Source: Firmicutes bacterium AM31-12AC (lineage in GTDB: Bacteria > Bacillota > Clostridia > Lachnospirales > Lachnospiraceae). Taken from it: a stretch of DNA of 63,659 nucleotides. Within the stretch, counting starts at the first letter, position 1. Every line of letters begins with the position of its first letter. Below are positions 18,685 to 28,012 of this stretch, piece by piece. Where the stretch lies: assembly GCA_003480425.1 (NCBI GenBank), contig QUJA01000014.1:1-63659 (forward strand). Direction: 5' to 3'. The notes beneath the pieces were generated by a model. The model saw nothing but the letters and a program-made list of their open reading frames with translations. It was not told the DNA's origin and made no database searches. Position numbers and translations under genes: made by a program.

Positions 18685-18790
18685 AATCGCTTAGCGAAAT
18701 TGCATTGAGCTTAGCGATTGTGTACACTTCGGCATCAGACGAGGTCCTTCCGAGTCGATGTCCGAATGTGTTACCTCATTGAGCTTAGCA
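18685..18790. repeat. Dispersed structured repeat, family B, copy 1
   Basis: This element lies between ygeY and ygeW and is related to 54969-55115. It has two inverted repeats: AATCGCT/AGCGATT (18685-18691 with 18713-18719) and TTCGG/CCGAA (18728-18732 with 18762-18766). A GGCGTC/GACGCC hairpin follows at about 18812-18835. In the other copy the stems differ in sequence but remain complementary. Confidence 0.7.
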
Positions 18791-18881
18791 TTATATACTC
18801 AAAACCAATTCAGGCGTCTGGTCTGCCGGACGCCATCCATTAAAACAAGTATTAAAAAACAATTATTAGGAGGATTTTATA

Positions 18882-20078
18882 ATGGACGCAAAATTACAGG
18901 GATATATTGACAAATTAAACGCATTAAACTTCAAAGAGATGTACAATGGTGATTTCTTCTTAACATGGGAGAAAACAGACGACGAAATCGAAGCTGTATT
19001 TACAGTAGCTGACGCTCTTCGTTACATGAGAGAAAACAACATCTCTACAAAAGTATTTGAAAGTGGACTTGGAATCTCTTTATTCCGTGATAACTCTACA
19101 CGTACACGTTTCTCTTTCGCTTCTGCTTGTAACCTGTTAGGTCTTGAAGTTCAGGATCTTGACGAAGGAAAATCTCAGGTTGCTCACGGTGAAACAGTTC
19201 GTGAAACAGCTAACATGATTTCTTTCATGGCTGATGTAATCGGTATCCGTGATGATATGTACATCGGAAAAGGTAACAAATATATGCACGAAGTTGTTGA
19301 CGCTGTAACACAGGGAAACAAAGACGGTATCTTAGAGCAGAAACCTACACTTGTTAACCTTCAGTGCGATATCGACCACCCAACACAGGCAATGGCTGAT
19401 ATGCTTCACATCATCCACGAGTTCGGCGGAGTTGAGAATTTGAAAGGTAAAAAACTTGCTATGACATGGGCTTACTCTCCATCTTATGGTAAACCACTTT
19501 CAGTTCCACAGGGAATCATCGGACTTATGACACGTTTCGGAATGGATGTTGTTCTTGCTCATCCAGAAGGATACGAAGTATTTGAAGATGTAGAAAAAGT
19601 TGCTGAAGAAAACGCTAAAAAATCAGGCGGATCATTCACAAAAACAAACAACATGGCAGAAGCTTTCAAAGATGCTGATATCGTATATCCAAAGAGCTGG
19701 GCTCCATTCGCAGCTATGGAAAAACGTACAGAACTGTACGGAAATGGTGATACAGAAGGTATCAAAGAACTTGAGAAAGAACTTCTTGCTCAGAACGCAG
19801 AGCACAAAGATTGGGCTTGTACAGAAGAGCTTATGGCTACAACAAAAGACGGAAAAGCTCTTTACATGCACTGTCTGCCAGCTGATATCTCAGGCGTAAG
19901 CTGTGAAGAAGGTGAAGTAGATGCTTCTGTATTCGATCGTTACAGAGATCCACTTTACAAAGAAGCTAGCTTCAAACCATATATCATCGCAGCTATGATC
20001 TTCCTTGCTAAATTCGAGAATCCAACAGAGATCTTGAAAAAACTGGAAGAAAGAGGATGCCCTAGAATTTTCGAATAA
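18882..20078 (+). CDS. ygeW: YgeW, knotted carbamoyltransferase
   Basis: 398 residues, ATG 18882 with AGGAGG. It belongs to the aspartate/ornithine transcarbamylase fold: carbamoyl-phosphate motif NSTRTRFSFASACN and the C-terminal HCLPADISG motif. The YgeW branch is known structurally but its amino substrate is not established. With arcC next to it, the pair probably runs catabolically: phosphorolysis of a carbamoyl (ureido) compound gives carbamoyl phosphate, which arcC uses to make ATP. Confidence 0.94.
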   Translation: MDAKLQGYIDKLNALNFKEMYNGDFFLTWEKTDDEIEAVFTVADALRYMRENNISTKVFESGLGISLFRDNSTRTRFSFASACNLLGLEVQDLDEGKSQVAHGETVRETANMISFMADVIGIRDDMYIGKGNKYMHEVVDAVTQGNKDGILEQKPTLVNLQCDIDHPTQAMADMLHIIHEFGGVENLKGKKLAMTWAYSPSYGKPLSVPQGIIGLMTRFGMDVVLAHPEGYEVFEDVEKVAEENAKKSGGSFTKTNNMAEAFKDADIVYPKSWAPFAAMEKRTELYGNGDTEGIKELEKELLAQNAEHKDWACTEELMATTKDGKALYMHCLPADISGVSCEEGEVDASVFDRYRDPLYKEASFKPYIIAAMIFLAKFENPTEILKKLEERGCPRIFE

Positions 20079-20113
20079 GATTTTGAGCACAAATTAAACA
20101 TAGTCTTATAACG

Positions 20114-20146
20114 AACCAGAAGCGAACCTGTTTCGCTTCTGGTTTT
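20114..20146 (+). terminator. Hairpin with short T run between ygeW and arcC
   Basis: AACCAGAAGCGAA (20114-20126) pairs with TTCGCTTCTGGTT (20132-20144), followed by TTAAAA. The stem is strong but the T tract is short, so a partial terminator or mRNA-stabilising hairpin that lowers arcC relative to ygeW is likely. Confidence 0.6.
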
Positions 20147-20177
20147 AAAACAAAAATTTCATTTGGAGGGATATAAA

Positions 20178-21121
20178 ATGTCTAAAAAGAAGAGAATTGT
20201 CATTGCTCTCGGGGGAAATGCTCTTGGCAATACACTTCCAGAGCAGATGGCAGCAGTTAAAATTACAGCTCGTGCAATCGTTGATCTGATTGAAGAAGGC
20301 TGTGAAGTTGTTGTTGCACATGGTAACGGACCACAGTTGGTATGATTAATAATGCTATGCTTGCTTTAACTCATGAAGATGAAAAACAGCCTAACACACC
20401 ACTTTCTGTTTGTGTTGCGATGAGCCAGGCTTACATCGGTTATGACTTGCAGAATGCATTACGTGAAGAATTGTTAAATCGTGGAATCACAGATATTCCG
20501 GTTGCTACAATGATCACACAGGTTCGTGTAGATGAAAATGATCCGGCTTTCGAAAATCCATCAAAACCAATCGGACGTTTCTTAACAAAAGAACAAGCTG
20601 ATGAGATGGCTGAGAAATATAACTATATCATGAAAGAGGATGCAGGACGTGGATATCGCCGTGTTGTTGCTTCTCCAAAGCCACAGGAAATCGTTGAGAT
20701 TGGAACAATCCGTAACATGGTTAATGCAGGTGAACTTGTTATCGCTTGTGGTGGTGGCGGTATTCCTGTTACATTGCAGGGAAATCACTTAAAAGGTGCC
20801 AGCGCAGTTATCGATAAAGACTTCGCAAGCTGTCTGATGGCTAAAAATCTGGACGCTGACTTCCTCATCATCCTTACAGCTGTAGAAAAAGTTGCTGTAA
20901 ACTATGGAAAACCAGATGAAAAATGGATTGATCATATGACAGTTGATGAAGCAAAACAGTACATGGAAGAAGGTCACTTCGCTCCTGGTTCTATGCTTCC
21001 AAAAGTTCAGGCTGCGGTTGACTTTGCAGAATCAAAACCTGGTCGTCAGGCACTGATCACATTACTTGAAAAAGCAAAGGATGGTATCAATGGAGTAACT
21101 GGTACACGTATTTCACTTTAA
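20178..21121 (+). CDS. arcC: Carbamate kinase, frameshifted
   Basis: ATG 20178 behind GGAGGG. The first 55 codons (VIALGGNALG, VVVAHGNGPQ) and the remainder (MINNAMLALTHE to the end) are both canonical carbamate kinase but in different frames. One missing base at about 20336 (CAGGTTGG read as CAGTTGG) breaks HGNGPQVGMINNAM. Restoring it gives 314 residues, the family size. The enzyme converts carbamoyl phosphate and ADP to ATP, ammonia and CO2, the energy-yielding end of this purine route. It ends the rightward operon and is followed by a strong terminator. Sequencing error is more likely than loss, since everything after the break is intact. Confidence 0.92.
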
Positions 21122-21156
21122 TTTTTATATCTATACTTATTTCAACACCTAAAGAG

Positions 21157-21207
21157 AAAAGAGGCAGGTTGTCCATTCAACGGATATCCTGCCTCTTTTC
21201 TTTATTA
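21157..21207. terminator. Bidirectional terminator between arcC and nadE
   Basis: AAAAGAGGCAGG (21157-21168) pairs with CCTGCCTCTTTT (21188-21199), with T-rich tails on both strands (CTTTATT on plus). It separates two convergent units. Confidence 0.85.
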
Positions 21208-21251
21208 TCTGTCTGCGAAGAAAAACTCTTCACAGCTAACAACTTATTCTT

Positions 21252-23176
21252 TTAAATATCTGACAACGAAATATTCTCCAAATCCTTCAGCCACACTGCT
21301 ACGCAGGCATCACTTGGCATTCTCCAGTCTCCTCTCGGAGATAATGCTACACTACCTACTTTTGGTCCATCCGGAAGGCATGAACGTTTAAACTGCTGTG
21401 CAAAAAATCTTTTACAGAATGTCTCCAGCCATTTCAAAATTGTAACATCATCATATGTATCTTCAAATGTATATTTTGCAAGACGGAAAATCTTGCTTGG
21501 TTCAAACCCAAAACGAAGTAAATAATACAAATAAAAATCATGTAATTCATATGGTCCGACCAAGTCTTCTGTCTTCTGTGCGATATTCCCGTCTTTCGGA
21601 GGCAATAATTCCGGACTTACCGGTGTATCCAGCACATTATAAAGTACTTGCTTTAACTCTTTATCTACTGTCGTATCCGCCGCATACTGTACAAGATGTC
21701 TTACCAGTGTCTTTGGAATCGAAGCATTTACCCCATACATAGACATATGATCACCATTGTATGTTGCCCATCCAAGCGCCAGCTCTGACAAATCACCTGT
21801 ACCGATAACCATACCGCCATCTTTATTTGCAATATCCATCAAGACCTGTGTACGCTCTCTCGCCTGTCCATTTTCATATGTTACACTGTGATCCTTCGGA
21901 TCGTGTCCGATATCACGGAAATGAATATTCACTGCCTCTGCGATTGGCACTTCTATAAGCGTTGCTCCAAGTTGTTTCGACATCTTGCAGGCATTCTGAT
22001 AGGTGCGGTCTGTTGTTCCAAAACAAGGCATTGTAACCGCTATAATCTGCTTTTTATCTTTCTTTAGCATATCAAATGCTCTTGCCGTTACAATCAATGC
22101 AAGCGTAGAATCCAAGCCGCCTGATATTCCAACTACCGCTGTCTTCGCATGTGTATGTGCAAGACGTTTTTTCAATCCCATTGCCTGGATATTTAAAATT
22201 TCCTCACATCTTCTTGCCTTCTCACGCTCGTTATATGGCACAAATGGATGTTTTGAAAATTTTCTTGTAAGATAGGTCTTCTCCATCTCAAGATAAAAAG
22301 GAACACGTATCAGCCTGGTACATCATTTACCTGAAATGTTGTATTCTTACGTCTCTCACCGACCAGACGATTGATATCAATCTCCGAATAAATTGCTCTA
22401 TTCACAAATCTTCTTGATTCTCTCAATATAGAACCATTCTCGGCAATAATATTATGTCCGCCAAACACAAGATCTGTTGTTGACTCGCCCTCTCCCGCAT
22501 TGGCATAAATATATCCGGCAAGCAGACGTGCTGACTGTCCTTTGATCAGCTCTCTTCTATAACTGCTCTTACCAATCGTCTCATCACTGGCTGAACAGTT
22601 CACTATAAGTGTTGCTCCTCCTAATGCAGCCTGAATACTAGGCGGCATAGGAGCCCATACATCTTCACATATTTCAGCTGAAACTACAAGATTTGGCATC
22701 GTTGTACATTCAAACAAAATCTGCGGACCAAACGGAACTTTATTTCCCTCAAACAAAATCCATCTGGCTTCTTTTGGTCCCGGTGTAAATTGACGCATTT
22801 CATAAAATTCACCATAATTTGGAAGAAATGTTTTTGTAGTAAATCCTAAAATATCTCCCTTATTTAAGGCTGCTGCCACATTGTAAAGCTTTCCATCCTG
22901 CATAAGCGGCATTCCGACAAAAATCAGCATATCCTTGTCTCTTGTATATTTTGCTATTTTTAATAATGCCTTTTTTGACTCTTCCAACAATATATCCTGC
23001 AAAAACAGATCACTACACGTATACCCTGTAATACACAGCTCCGGGAAAACAACCACTTTCGCTCTGTTCTCGTAAGCTGCATCAATTGCCTCACAAATTT
23101 TTCCTGTATTGTACTCTACATCTGCAACCTGAAGATTTGGTGTTACGGCTGCAACCTTTACAAATCCCTGTTTCAT
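21252..23176 (-). CDS. nadE: Glutamine-dependent NAD+ synthetase, frameshifted
   Basis: ATG 23176 after AGGAGTG. The N-terminal 288 residues are a nitrilase-type glutaminase: Glu in VVFPELCITGYTC, Lys in KTFLPNYGEFYE, nucleophile Cys in SAEICEDVW. The C-terminal part is the ATP-pyrophosphatase synthetase with GISGGLDSTLAL. The frame breaks at about 22312-22318 (CCAGGCTGATA); one extra base gives a continuous VPGLIRVPFYLEMEKTY and 641 residues, the normal length of the two-domain enzyme. It catalyses the last step of NAD synthesis and is expected to be essential, which argues for a sequencing error. Confidence 0.92.
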
Positions 23177-23245
23177 CTTTCATCACTCCTGTTTCTTATC
23201 CGGTTCTTTTCGCTTAGAACTTTCATTGTCATGATATTAATCGTG

Positions 23246-24124
23246 TTATCTCGTTGCCTTCTTAAGCAGCTTTTTTAACTCTTCCACTTCAAATTTATAC
23301 GCTGTATTACAGAAATGACACTTCACTTCAATCGGTTTATCATCATCGATCATAGCCTGTATTTCCTTTTTACCAATGCTGATAATTGCTTTTTCAATTC
23401 TATCCTTTGAGCAATTACAGCTAAATTTAGCAGGAAGCGTATCTGTAATCTCTACATCCAGCCCTTCCAAAACCTGATTCAGCATCTCTTCCGGAGTATG
23501 TCCATTATCAAGCATCGCTGTTACAGATTGAATCTTCTGAATATTGGCCTCTAATTTATCAAGAACCTCATCATCTACAAATGGCATTACCTGTACAATA
23601 AATCCACCGGCGCAACGCACTGTATTGTCTTTCTCCATCAAAACACCCAAACCGACAGATGATGGTACCTGCTCTGATGTTGCAAAATAATATGTCAGAT
23701 CTTCTGCAATCTCACCTGTCTGAAGCATAGTCTGTCCTGAATATGGCTCTTTTAGTCCCATATCTTTGATTACATTCAAAAATCCCGGTCCCAATGCGCC
23801 TCCAACATCCAGCTTGCCATTCTTTGGCGGCAGCATAACATCCGGATTATTCACATATCCTTTTACATCTCCGTGACTGTCTGCAGTCACCGTCATTCCT
23901 CCGATCTCACCGCCACACTGAATCTGTAATGTCAATACATCACTGTCATTCTTCATCATACTTCCCATCATGACACCGGCTGTAAGCAGACGTCCCAGCG
24001 CTGCTGTCGCAACCGGACTTGTCTGATGACGCTTGCGTGCCTCCTCTACCAATTCTGTTGTTGATGCAGCAAATGCACGAATCTGTGTATTTGCCGCTGT
24101 TGCTCTTACTATATAATCTGACAT
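23246..24124 (-). CDS. hslO: Hsp33 redox-regulated chaperone
   Basis: 292 residues. The N-terminal chaperone fold has IRAFAASTTELVEEAR and a conserved central GGMTVTADSHGDVKGYVNNP. The C-terminal zinc switch has CxC in FSCNCSKDR and CxxC in VKCHFCNTAYKF. It is cytoplasmic and activated by oxidation and unfolding; in an anaerobe it would respond to oxygen or hypochlorite stress. It is 15 bp behind the methyltransferase gene on the same strand. Confidence 0.95.
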   Translation of the reverse strand: MSDYIVRATAANTQIRAFAASTTELVEEARKRHQTSPVATAALGRLLTAGVMMGSMMKNDSDVLTLQIQCGGEIGGMTVTADSHGDVKGYVNNPDVMLPPKNGKLDVGGALGPGFLNVIKDMGLKEPYSGQTMLQTGEIAEDLTYYFATSEQVPSSVGLGVLMEKDNTVRCAGGFIVQVMPFVDDEVLDKLEANIQKIQSVTAMLDNGHTPEEMLNQVLEGLDVEITDTLPAKFSCNCSKDRIEKAIISIGKKEIQAMIDDDKPIEVKCHFCNTAYKFEVEELKKLLKKATR

Positions 24125-24139
24125 ATCTATTCTCCTCTC

Positions 24140-24913
24140 TTACTTTCCCTGTTCTCTCGCAATGATATACATACGCTCACTTTCCTGATGCACCGGATTC
24201 CTTGTAAATGCATCGTAAGCCGCAATAAACTCCATCCCTGCCACTTCCAATGCTGCCTTTACTTCTGCGAGACTGTATGCTCTCTGATAGTGCATCTCTT
24301 GAAATTTTCTGCAAATATCCTGTCCCGTCTTTTCACTTAAAACCGGGTCTTCCACAAACAAAGATAACTGATATTCATTGATCTTTTCTTCCTCGTAATA
24401 ATAGTTGTCCCAAATAAAACTACAATTCTCACGTTCTTCTGCAATTGTCTGGTCCCCCAGCATTTCGCGATATTTATATTCCGTATTCATATCAAAAATA
24501 AATAATCCGCCCGGATCCAGATAATTATTGGCAAGTCTGAACACCTGCTCCAAATCACCATCTTCTGTAAGATAATTCATAGAATCACAAACGCTTACAA
24601 TGGCTCTGACTGTTCCATACAATTCAAATCCCCGCATATCCTGCATCAGATATAATATATCATGTCCACTCTTCGTGCGTTTCTGCATTGCAATATCTAA
24701 CATTTCTTCCGAAAAATCTACTCCGGTCATATCATAGCCCTTTGAAGCTAAAATTTCAGTCATTGTTCCGGTTCCGCATCCAAGGTCCAAAACCAGCCCG
24801 TCTTCCACCCCATATTCCAATAACAATCCATGTAAATATTCTCCCCATTCTTCATAAGGCACATTATCCATGAACGTATCATACACTACTGCAAAACTTG
24901 TATATGCTTCCAT
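24140..24913 (-). CDS. Class I SAM-dependent methyltransferase
   Basis: 257 residues, cytoplasmic. Motif I VLDLGCGTGTMTEILASKG and the acidic VDFSEEML mark a Rossmann-fold methyltransferase; YxxFAxVYDxFMDNVPYEEW at the start is shared with a clostridial family often annotated as methyltransferase domain 25. The substrate is unknown. It is 15 bp behind a membrane-anchored propeller-like protein gene and just upstream of hslO, so the three probably form one transcript. Confidence 0.88.
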   Translation of the reverse strand: MEAYTSFAVVYDTFMDNVPYEEWGEYLHGLLLEYGVEDGLVLDLGCGTGTMTEILASKGYDMTGVDFSEEMLDIAMQKRTKSGHDILYLMQDMRGFELYGTVRAIVSVCDSMNYLTEDGDLEQVFRLANNYLDPGGLFIFDMNTEYKYREMLGDQTIAEERENCSFIWDNYYYEEEKINEYQLSLFVEDPVLSEKTGQDICRKFQEMHYQRAYSLAEVKAALEVAGMEFIAAYDAFTRNPVHQESERMYIIAREQGK

Positions 24914-24928
24914 CTTCTACCTCGTTTA

Positions 24929-26176
24929 TCAATATATTCTTCTTTCTTTGTCCTCGTATTTCTCTCTGATTGCTTTTCGCTCTCTTCTTGCCTTTTCCAG
25001 CTTGCGCTGACGTTCTCGTCTGATGGCAATAAGCCGCATATAAAATGCAAGGAATATAACAATTGCAACTACAAGCAATAATACAACCTTCAAAACCTGT
25101 TTTACTGATGGCAGCTTGATCTTGCTCTTTAACTTTGCAAGACTTGATATCTTTTGCTTTACAGGAGTTGAGATAACATGCTGATTTTCTTGTTTTTCAC
25201 TTGCCACTATTTCCGGTGTACTCACATCTTCACTTATCGGCTCTGTACTCTTTTGTATATCTGCTGCCGGAAAATTATAAGGAACCATCGTCTTATAGAC
25301 CGCCACAGTTCTTCTTCCGTCTGCATATGACTGCGTCACTGTTACCGCAAATAATCCAGGTTCTAATTCACAGATACTTTCCGGTTCATCTGCACTTACT
25401 CCTTCAAAATTGAAATTCATCTGTGTATCCGACACCATCACTCTTCTGGAGATAGAATACATGTTAATATAATCACCGATTCCCATATTTAAGGTCAAGG
25501 GTAAATTAATGATATAATCTCCGCTTACACAAAGATCCTGAAAATTTGTTCCCTTAGAATAGCCTTCCATCGTTCCGTAATCATCTACAATCTGAAACTG
25601 ACTGTCCAGCTTTTTAAATGTATATCCACCATCTGCATTTGTCTGAATATAATAACAATCCTCCGTTTGATCATAACCGATTCCAAGTATATTATAATCA
25701 TCTGAAATCTTCATCCGGCCTTTGAATTCCAATGTATCCGCATCCAGCAAAAAAACACAGCCTCGGTTTTCCGCATTATAGCTTGTGTACAACGCAACCA
25801 CGATTTCCCGCGTATTTGGGTTAAATGCCATTCCGTTACAATGTTCATAACACATATCCTGCACACGTTTTGCAAGGGAATACCGTTCAACAGGCTGTCC
25901 ATTCTCGTCATGGTCATACCGGTAATATGCTTTTATAATATCCGGTGTCGTTCCATCCTCTGCAACATTCTCCATCATAATGATGTAATAATCTGTCACA
26001 CACATAGATTGTACGACGCCCTCTGCCGCCTCTGTATCATCCTCTATAATCTTCTCCCACACTGCTCCATCAAACGCCCGGTCTGATGCAATCTCCGCAT
26101 GCACCGTCAAGGGATTCAACATCCATCCAAAACAAAGCATACAGAAAAAAGCAAGGGTATATATACACCTTTTCAT
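24929..26176 (-). CDS. Exported, membrane-anchored protein with beta-propeller-like domain
   Basis: 415 residues. Residues 1-27 are a signal peptide (cleavage near VHA-EI). The lumenal ~290 residues read as repeated beta strands with YxI and GxxY patterns (YIIMMENV, NTREIVVALY, ILGIGYDQTEDCYYI), resembling a degenerate propeller. A Ser/Thr/Pro linker is followed by one transmembrane segment near residues 365-385 and a highly basic cytoplasmic tail rich in Arg/Lys/Glu (RRERQRKLEKARRER). No family is recognised. The topology suggests a surface sensor or scaffold anchored by its C-terminus, but that is inference. Confidence 0.7.
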   Translation of the reverse strand: MKRCIYTLAFFCMLCFGWMLNPLTVHAEIASDRAFDGAVWEKIIEDDTEAAEGVVQSMCVTDYYIIMMENVAEDGTTPDIIKAYYRYDHDENGQPVERYSLAKRVQDMCYEHCNGMAFNPNTREIVVALYTSYNAENRGCVFLLDADTLEFKGRMKISDDYNILGIGYDQTEDCYYIQTNADGGYTFKKLDSQFQIVDDYGTMEGYSKGTNFQDLCVSGDYIINLPLTLNMGIGDYINMYSISRRVMVSDTQMNFNFEGVSADEPESICELEPGLFAVTVTQSYADGRRTVAVYKTMVPYNFPAADIQKSTEPISEDVSTPEIVASEKQENQHVISTPVKQKISSLAKLKSKIKLPSVKQVLKVVLLLVVAIVIFLAFYMRLIAIRRERQRKLEKARRERKAIREKYEDKERRIY

Positions 26177-26260
26177 TACTGCTTTACTTCCATTCTAAAA
26201 TTCCATTTCATTTTATCATATCATTCTGTAAAATGCTTGTAAACATCCTTGTCAAAAAAA

Positions 26261-26297
26261 GAAGATGCAATTCACATTTTTTGTGAATGCACCCTCT
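26261..26297 (-). terminator. Terminator after ilvE
   Basis: GCAATTCACA (26267-26276) pairs with TGTGAATGC (26282-26290) with one bulge. On the minus strand it is followed by a run of seven T. It lies about 70 bp after the ilvE stop at 26364. Confidence 0.8.
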
Positions 26298-26363
26298 TTT
26301 ATCCACCTTACAAATACTTTACAGGCTATTTTTTTTCAAATTATATCTGAAATATTATCCAAA

Positions 26364-27389
26364 TTATTCGATTACTTTCAGCCATCCTTCCGGAGCTTCG
26401 ATACGTCCCATCTGGATACCTGTCAATGTATCATACAATTTCTGAGTGATTGGTCCCATCTTCTCCATTCCGCTTGGGAAGCAGATCTCTTTTCCGTGAT
26501 CAACAACTTTGCCTACCGGTGAGATAACGGCTGCTGTTCCACACAGACCACACTCTGCAAAATCTTTCAGTTCTTCTACATATACATCTCTTTCTTCTAC
26601 TTCAAGTCCAAGATAATGCTCTGCAATATACATCAGAGAACGTCTTGTAATAGATGGAAGAATTGTATTTGAATGAGGAGTTACAACTTTATTATCTTTT
26701 GTTACAAAAATAAAGTTTGCTCCACCTGTCTCTTCTACTTTTGTTCTTGTAGCAGAATCAAGATACATGTTCTCATCAAATCCATTTGCATGAGCTGTTA
26801 CAATTGCATGCAGGCTCATAGCATAGTTCAATCCAGCCTTGATATGTCCTGTTCCATGCGGTGCAGCACGGTCAAAATCTGAAATACAGATTGTTACAGG
26901 TTTTGCTCCACCTTTGAAGTATGGTCCTACCGGTGTCGCAAAAATACGGAACTGGTACTCATTGGCAGGTTTTACTCCGATAACCGGATTACTTCCAAAC
27001 ATATAAGGTCTTAAATACAAAGTTGCTCCTGAACCGTATGGCGGTACATATTCAGCATTTGCCTTAACAACCTTTTCAATCGCATCTACAAATCTCTCTT
27101 CTGGGAACGGAGGCATCTCGAGTCTCTTCGCAGAATCAACCATACGTTTTGCATTCAAATCAGGGCGGAATACAACAATTCGTCCATCTTCTGTTGTATA
27201 TGCTTTCATACCTTCAAATACTGTCTGTGCATACTGAAGTACTCCTGCACATTCATTCAGAACGATGTTTGCGTCTTCTGTCAGGACTCCATCATCCCAT
27301 TTTCCATCTTTGAAGTTTGAAACATAACGCTTCTCTGTCTGAACATATCCAAATCCAAGGTTCTCCCAATCAATATTTTTCTTATCCAT
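26364..27389 (-). CDS. ilvE: Branched-chain amino-acid aminotransferase
   Basis: 341 residues from ATG 27389, chosen because GGAGGA lies 7 nt upstream; the earlier ATG would overlap that site. It is a class IV PLP transaminase, with the PLP Lys in GHIKAGLNYAMSL and the conserved ETGGANFIFV and FAECGLCGTAAV regions. It transfers amino groups between glutamate and the keto acids of Val, Leu and Ile, completing the pathway started by ilvBN just upstream (101 bp gap). Confidence 0.95.
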   Translation of the reverse strand: MDKKNIDWENLGFGYVQTEKRYVSNFKDGKWDDGVLTEDANIVLNECAGVLQYAQTVFEGMKAYTTEDGRIVVFRPDLNAKRMVDSAKRLEMPPFPEERFVDAIEKVVKANAEYVPPYGSGATLYLRPYMFGSNPVIGVKPANEYQFRIFATPVGPYFKGGAKPVTICISDFDRAAPHGTGHIKAGLNYAMSLHAIVTAHANGFDENMYLDSATRTKVEETGGANFIFVTKDNKVVTPHSNTILPSITRRSLMYIAEHYLGLEVEERDVYVEELKDFAECGLCGTAAVISPVGKVVDHGKEICFPSGMEKMGPITQKLYDTLTGIQMGRIEAPEGWLKVIE

Positions 27390-27489
27390 CTGTGATTCCT
27401 CCATTCCAATATCAAGCTTTCTATCTTTAGTCGATTATAATACGATTAAAAAGAAAATTCAAGAGTGCGCTCTGTTTTTTTATATTTTT

Positions 27490-27999
27490 TTATCTTTCCA
27501 TCATGCTAATCGACTCAATTCCAACACTTCCGCCACGTACAACCTCAATATTCTGGAACTCTTCCTTCATCAGTTTGATAACCGCATCATTCTTTGTTGC
27601 AGTCTGAACGAATTCAATCAGAAGACTGTCTCTTCCGATATCCATCGGTTTTGCTTTATATGTCTCTGCAATTCGAAACAGCTCTGCCTTATCTTCTCTG
27701 CTGCATTTCTTAACCTTTACATATAAAATTTCTTTCATACGGACAAATAAATCTGTAAAGTCGATTACTTTAATCACTTCTACCATTCGATTCAATTGTT
27801 TTTTTATCTGTTCAAATGTTTCATCATCACTGACTGTTGCGATCGTCATTCGTGATACTGTAGGATCTTCTGTTGTTCCTACTGTCAGACTATCCAGGTT
27901 ATATGCTTTTCCGGAAAAGAGTCCTGAAATTTTCGAAAGAACACCTACCTGATTTTCTACATACAATGAAATCCATCTTTTCTTTATACTATTCTCCAT
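27490..27999 (-). CDS. ilvN: Acetolactate synthase small (regulatory) subunit
   Basis: 169 residues. The N-terminal ACT domain (WISLYVENQVGVLSKISGLF, NLDSLTVGTTEDP) binds the feedback inhibitor valine, and the C-terminal ACT-like half (EFVQTATKNDAVIKL) contacts the catalytic subunit. It starts 13 bp after ilvB with a clear AGGAGG, so subunits are translated together. Length is normal. Confidence 0.95.
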   Translation of the reverse strand: MENSIKKRWISLYVENQVGVLSKISGLFSGKAYNLDSLTVGTTEDPTVSRMTIATVSDDETFEQIKKQLNRMVEVIKVIDFTDLFVRMKEILYVKVKKCSREDKAELFRIAETYKAKPMDIGRDSLLIEFVQTATKNDAVIKLMKEEFQNIEVVRGGSVGIESISMMER

Positions 28000-28012
28000 T
28001 TTTTCAGTCCTC

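Noticed and set aside
20178..21121. Programmed ribosomal frameshift in arcC (and the other split genes)
   Set aside because: No slippery heptamer with a downstream pseudoknot is seen, and the same -1 pattern affects unrelated genes that are never recoded in relatives.
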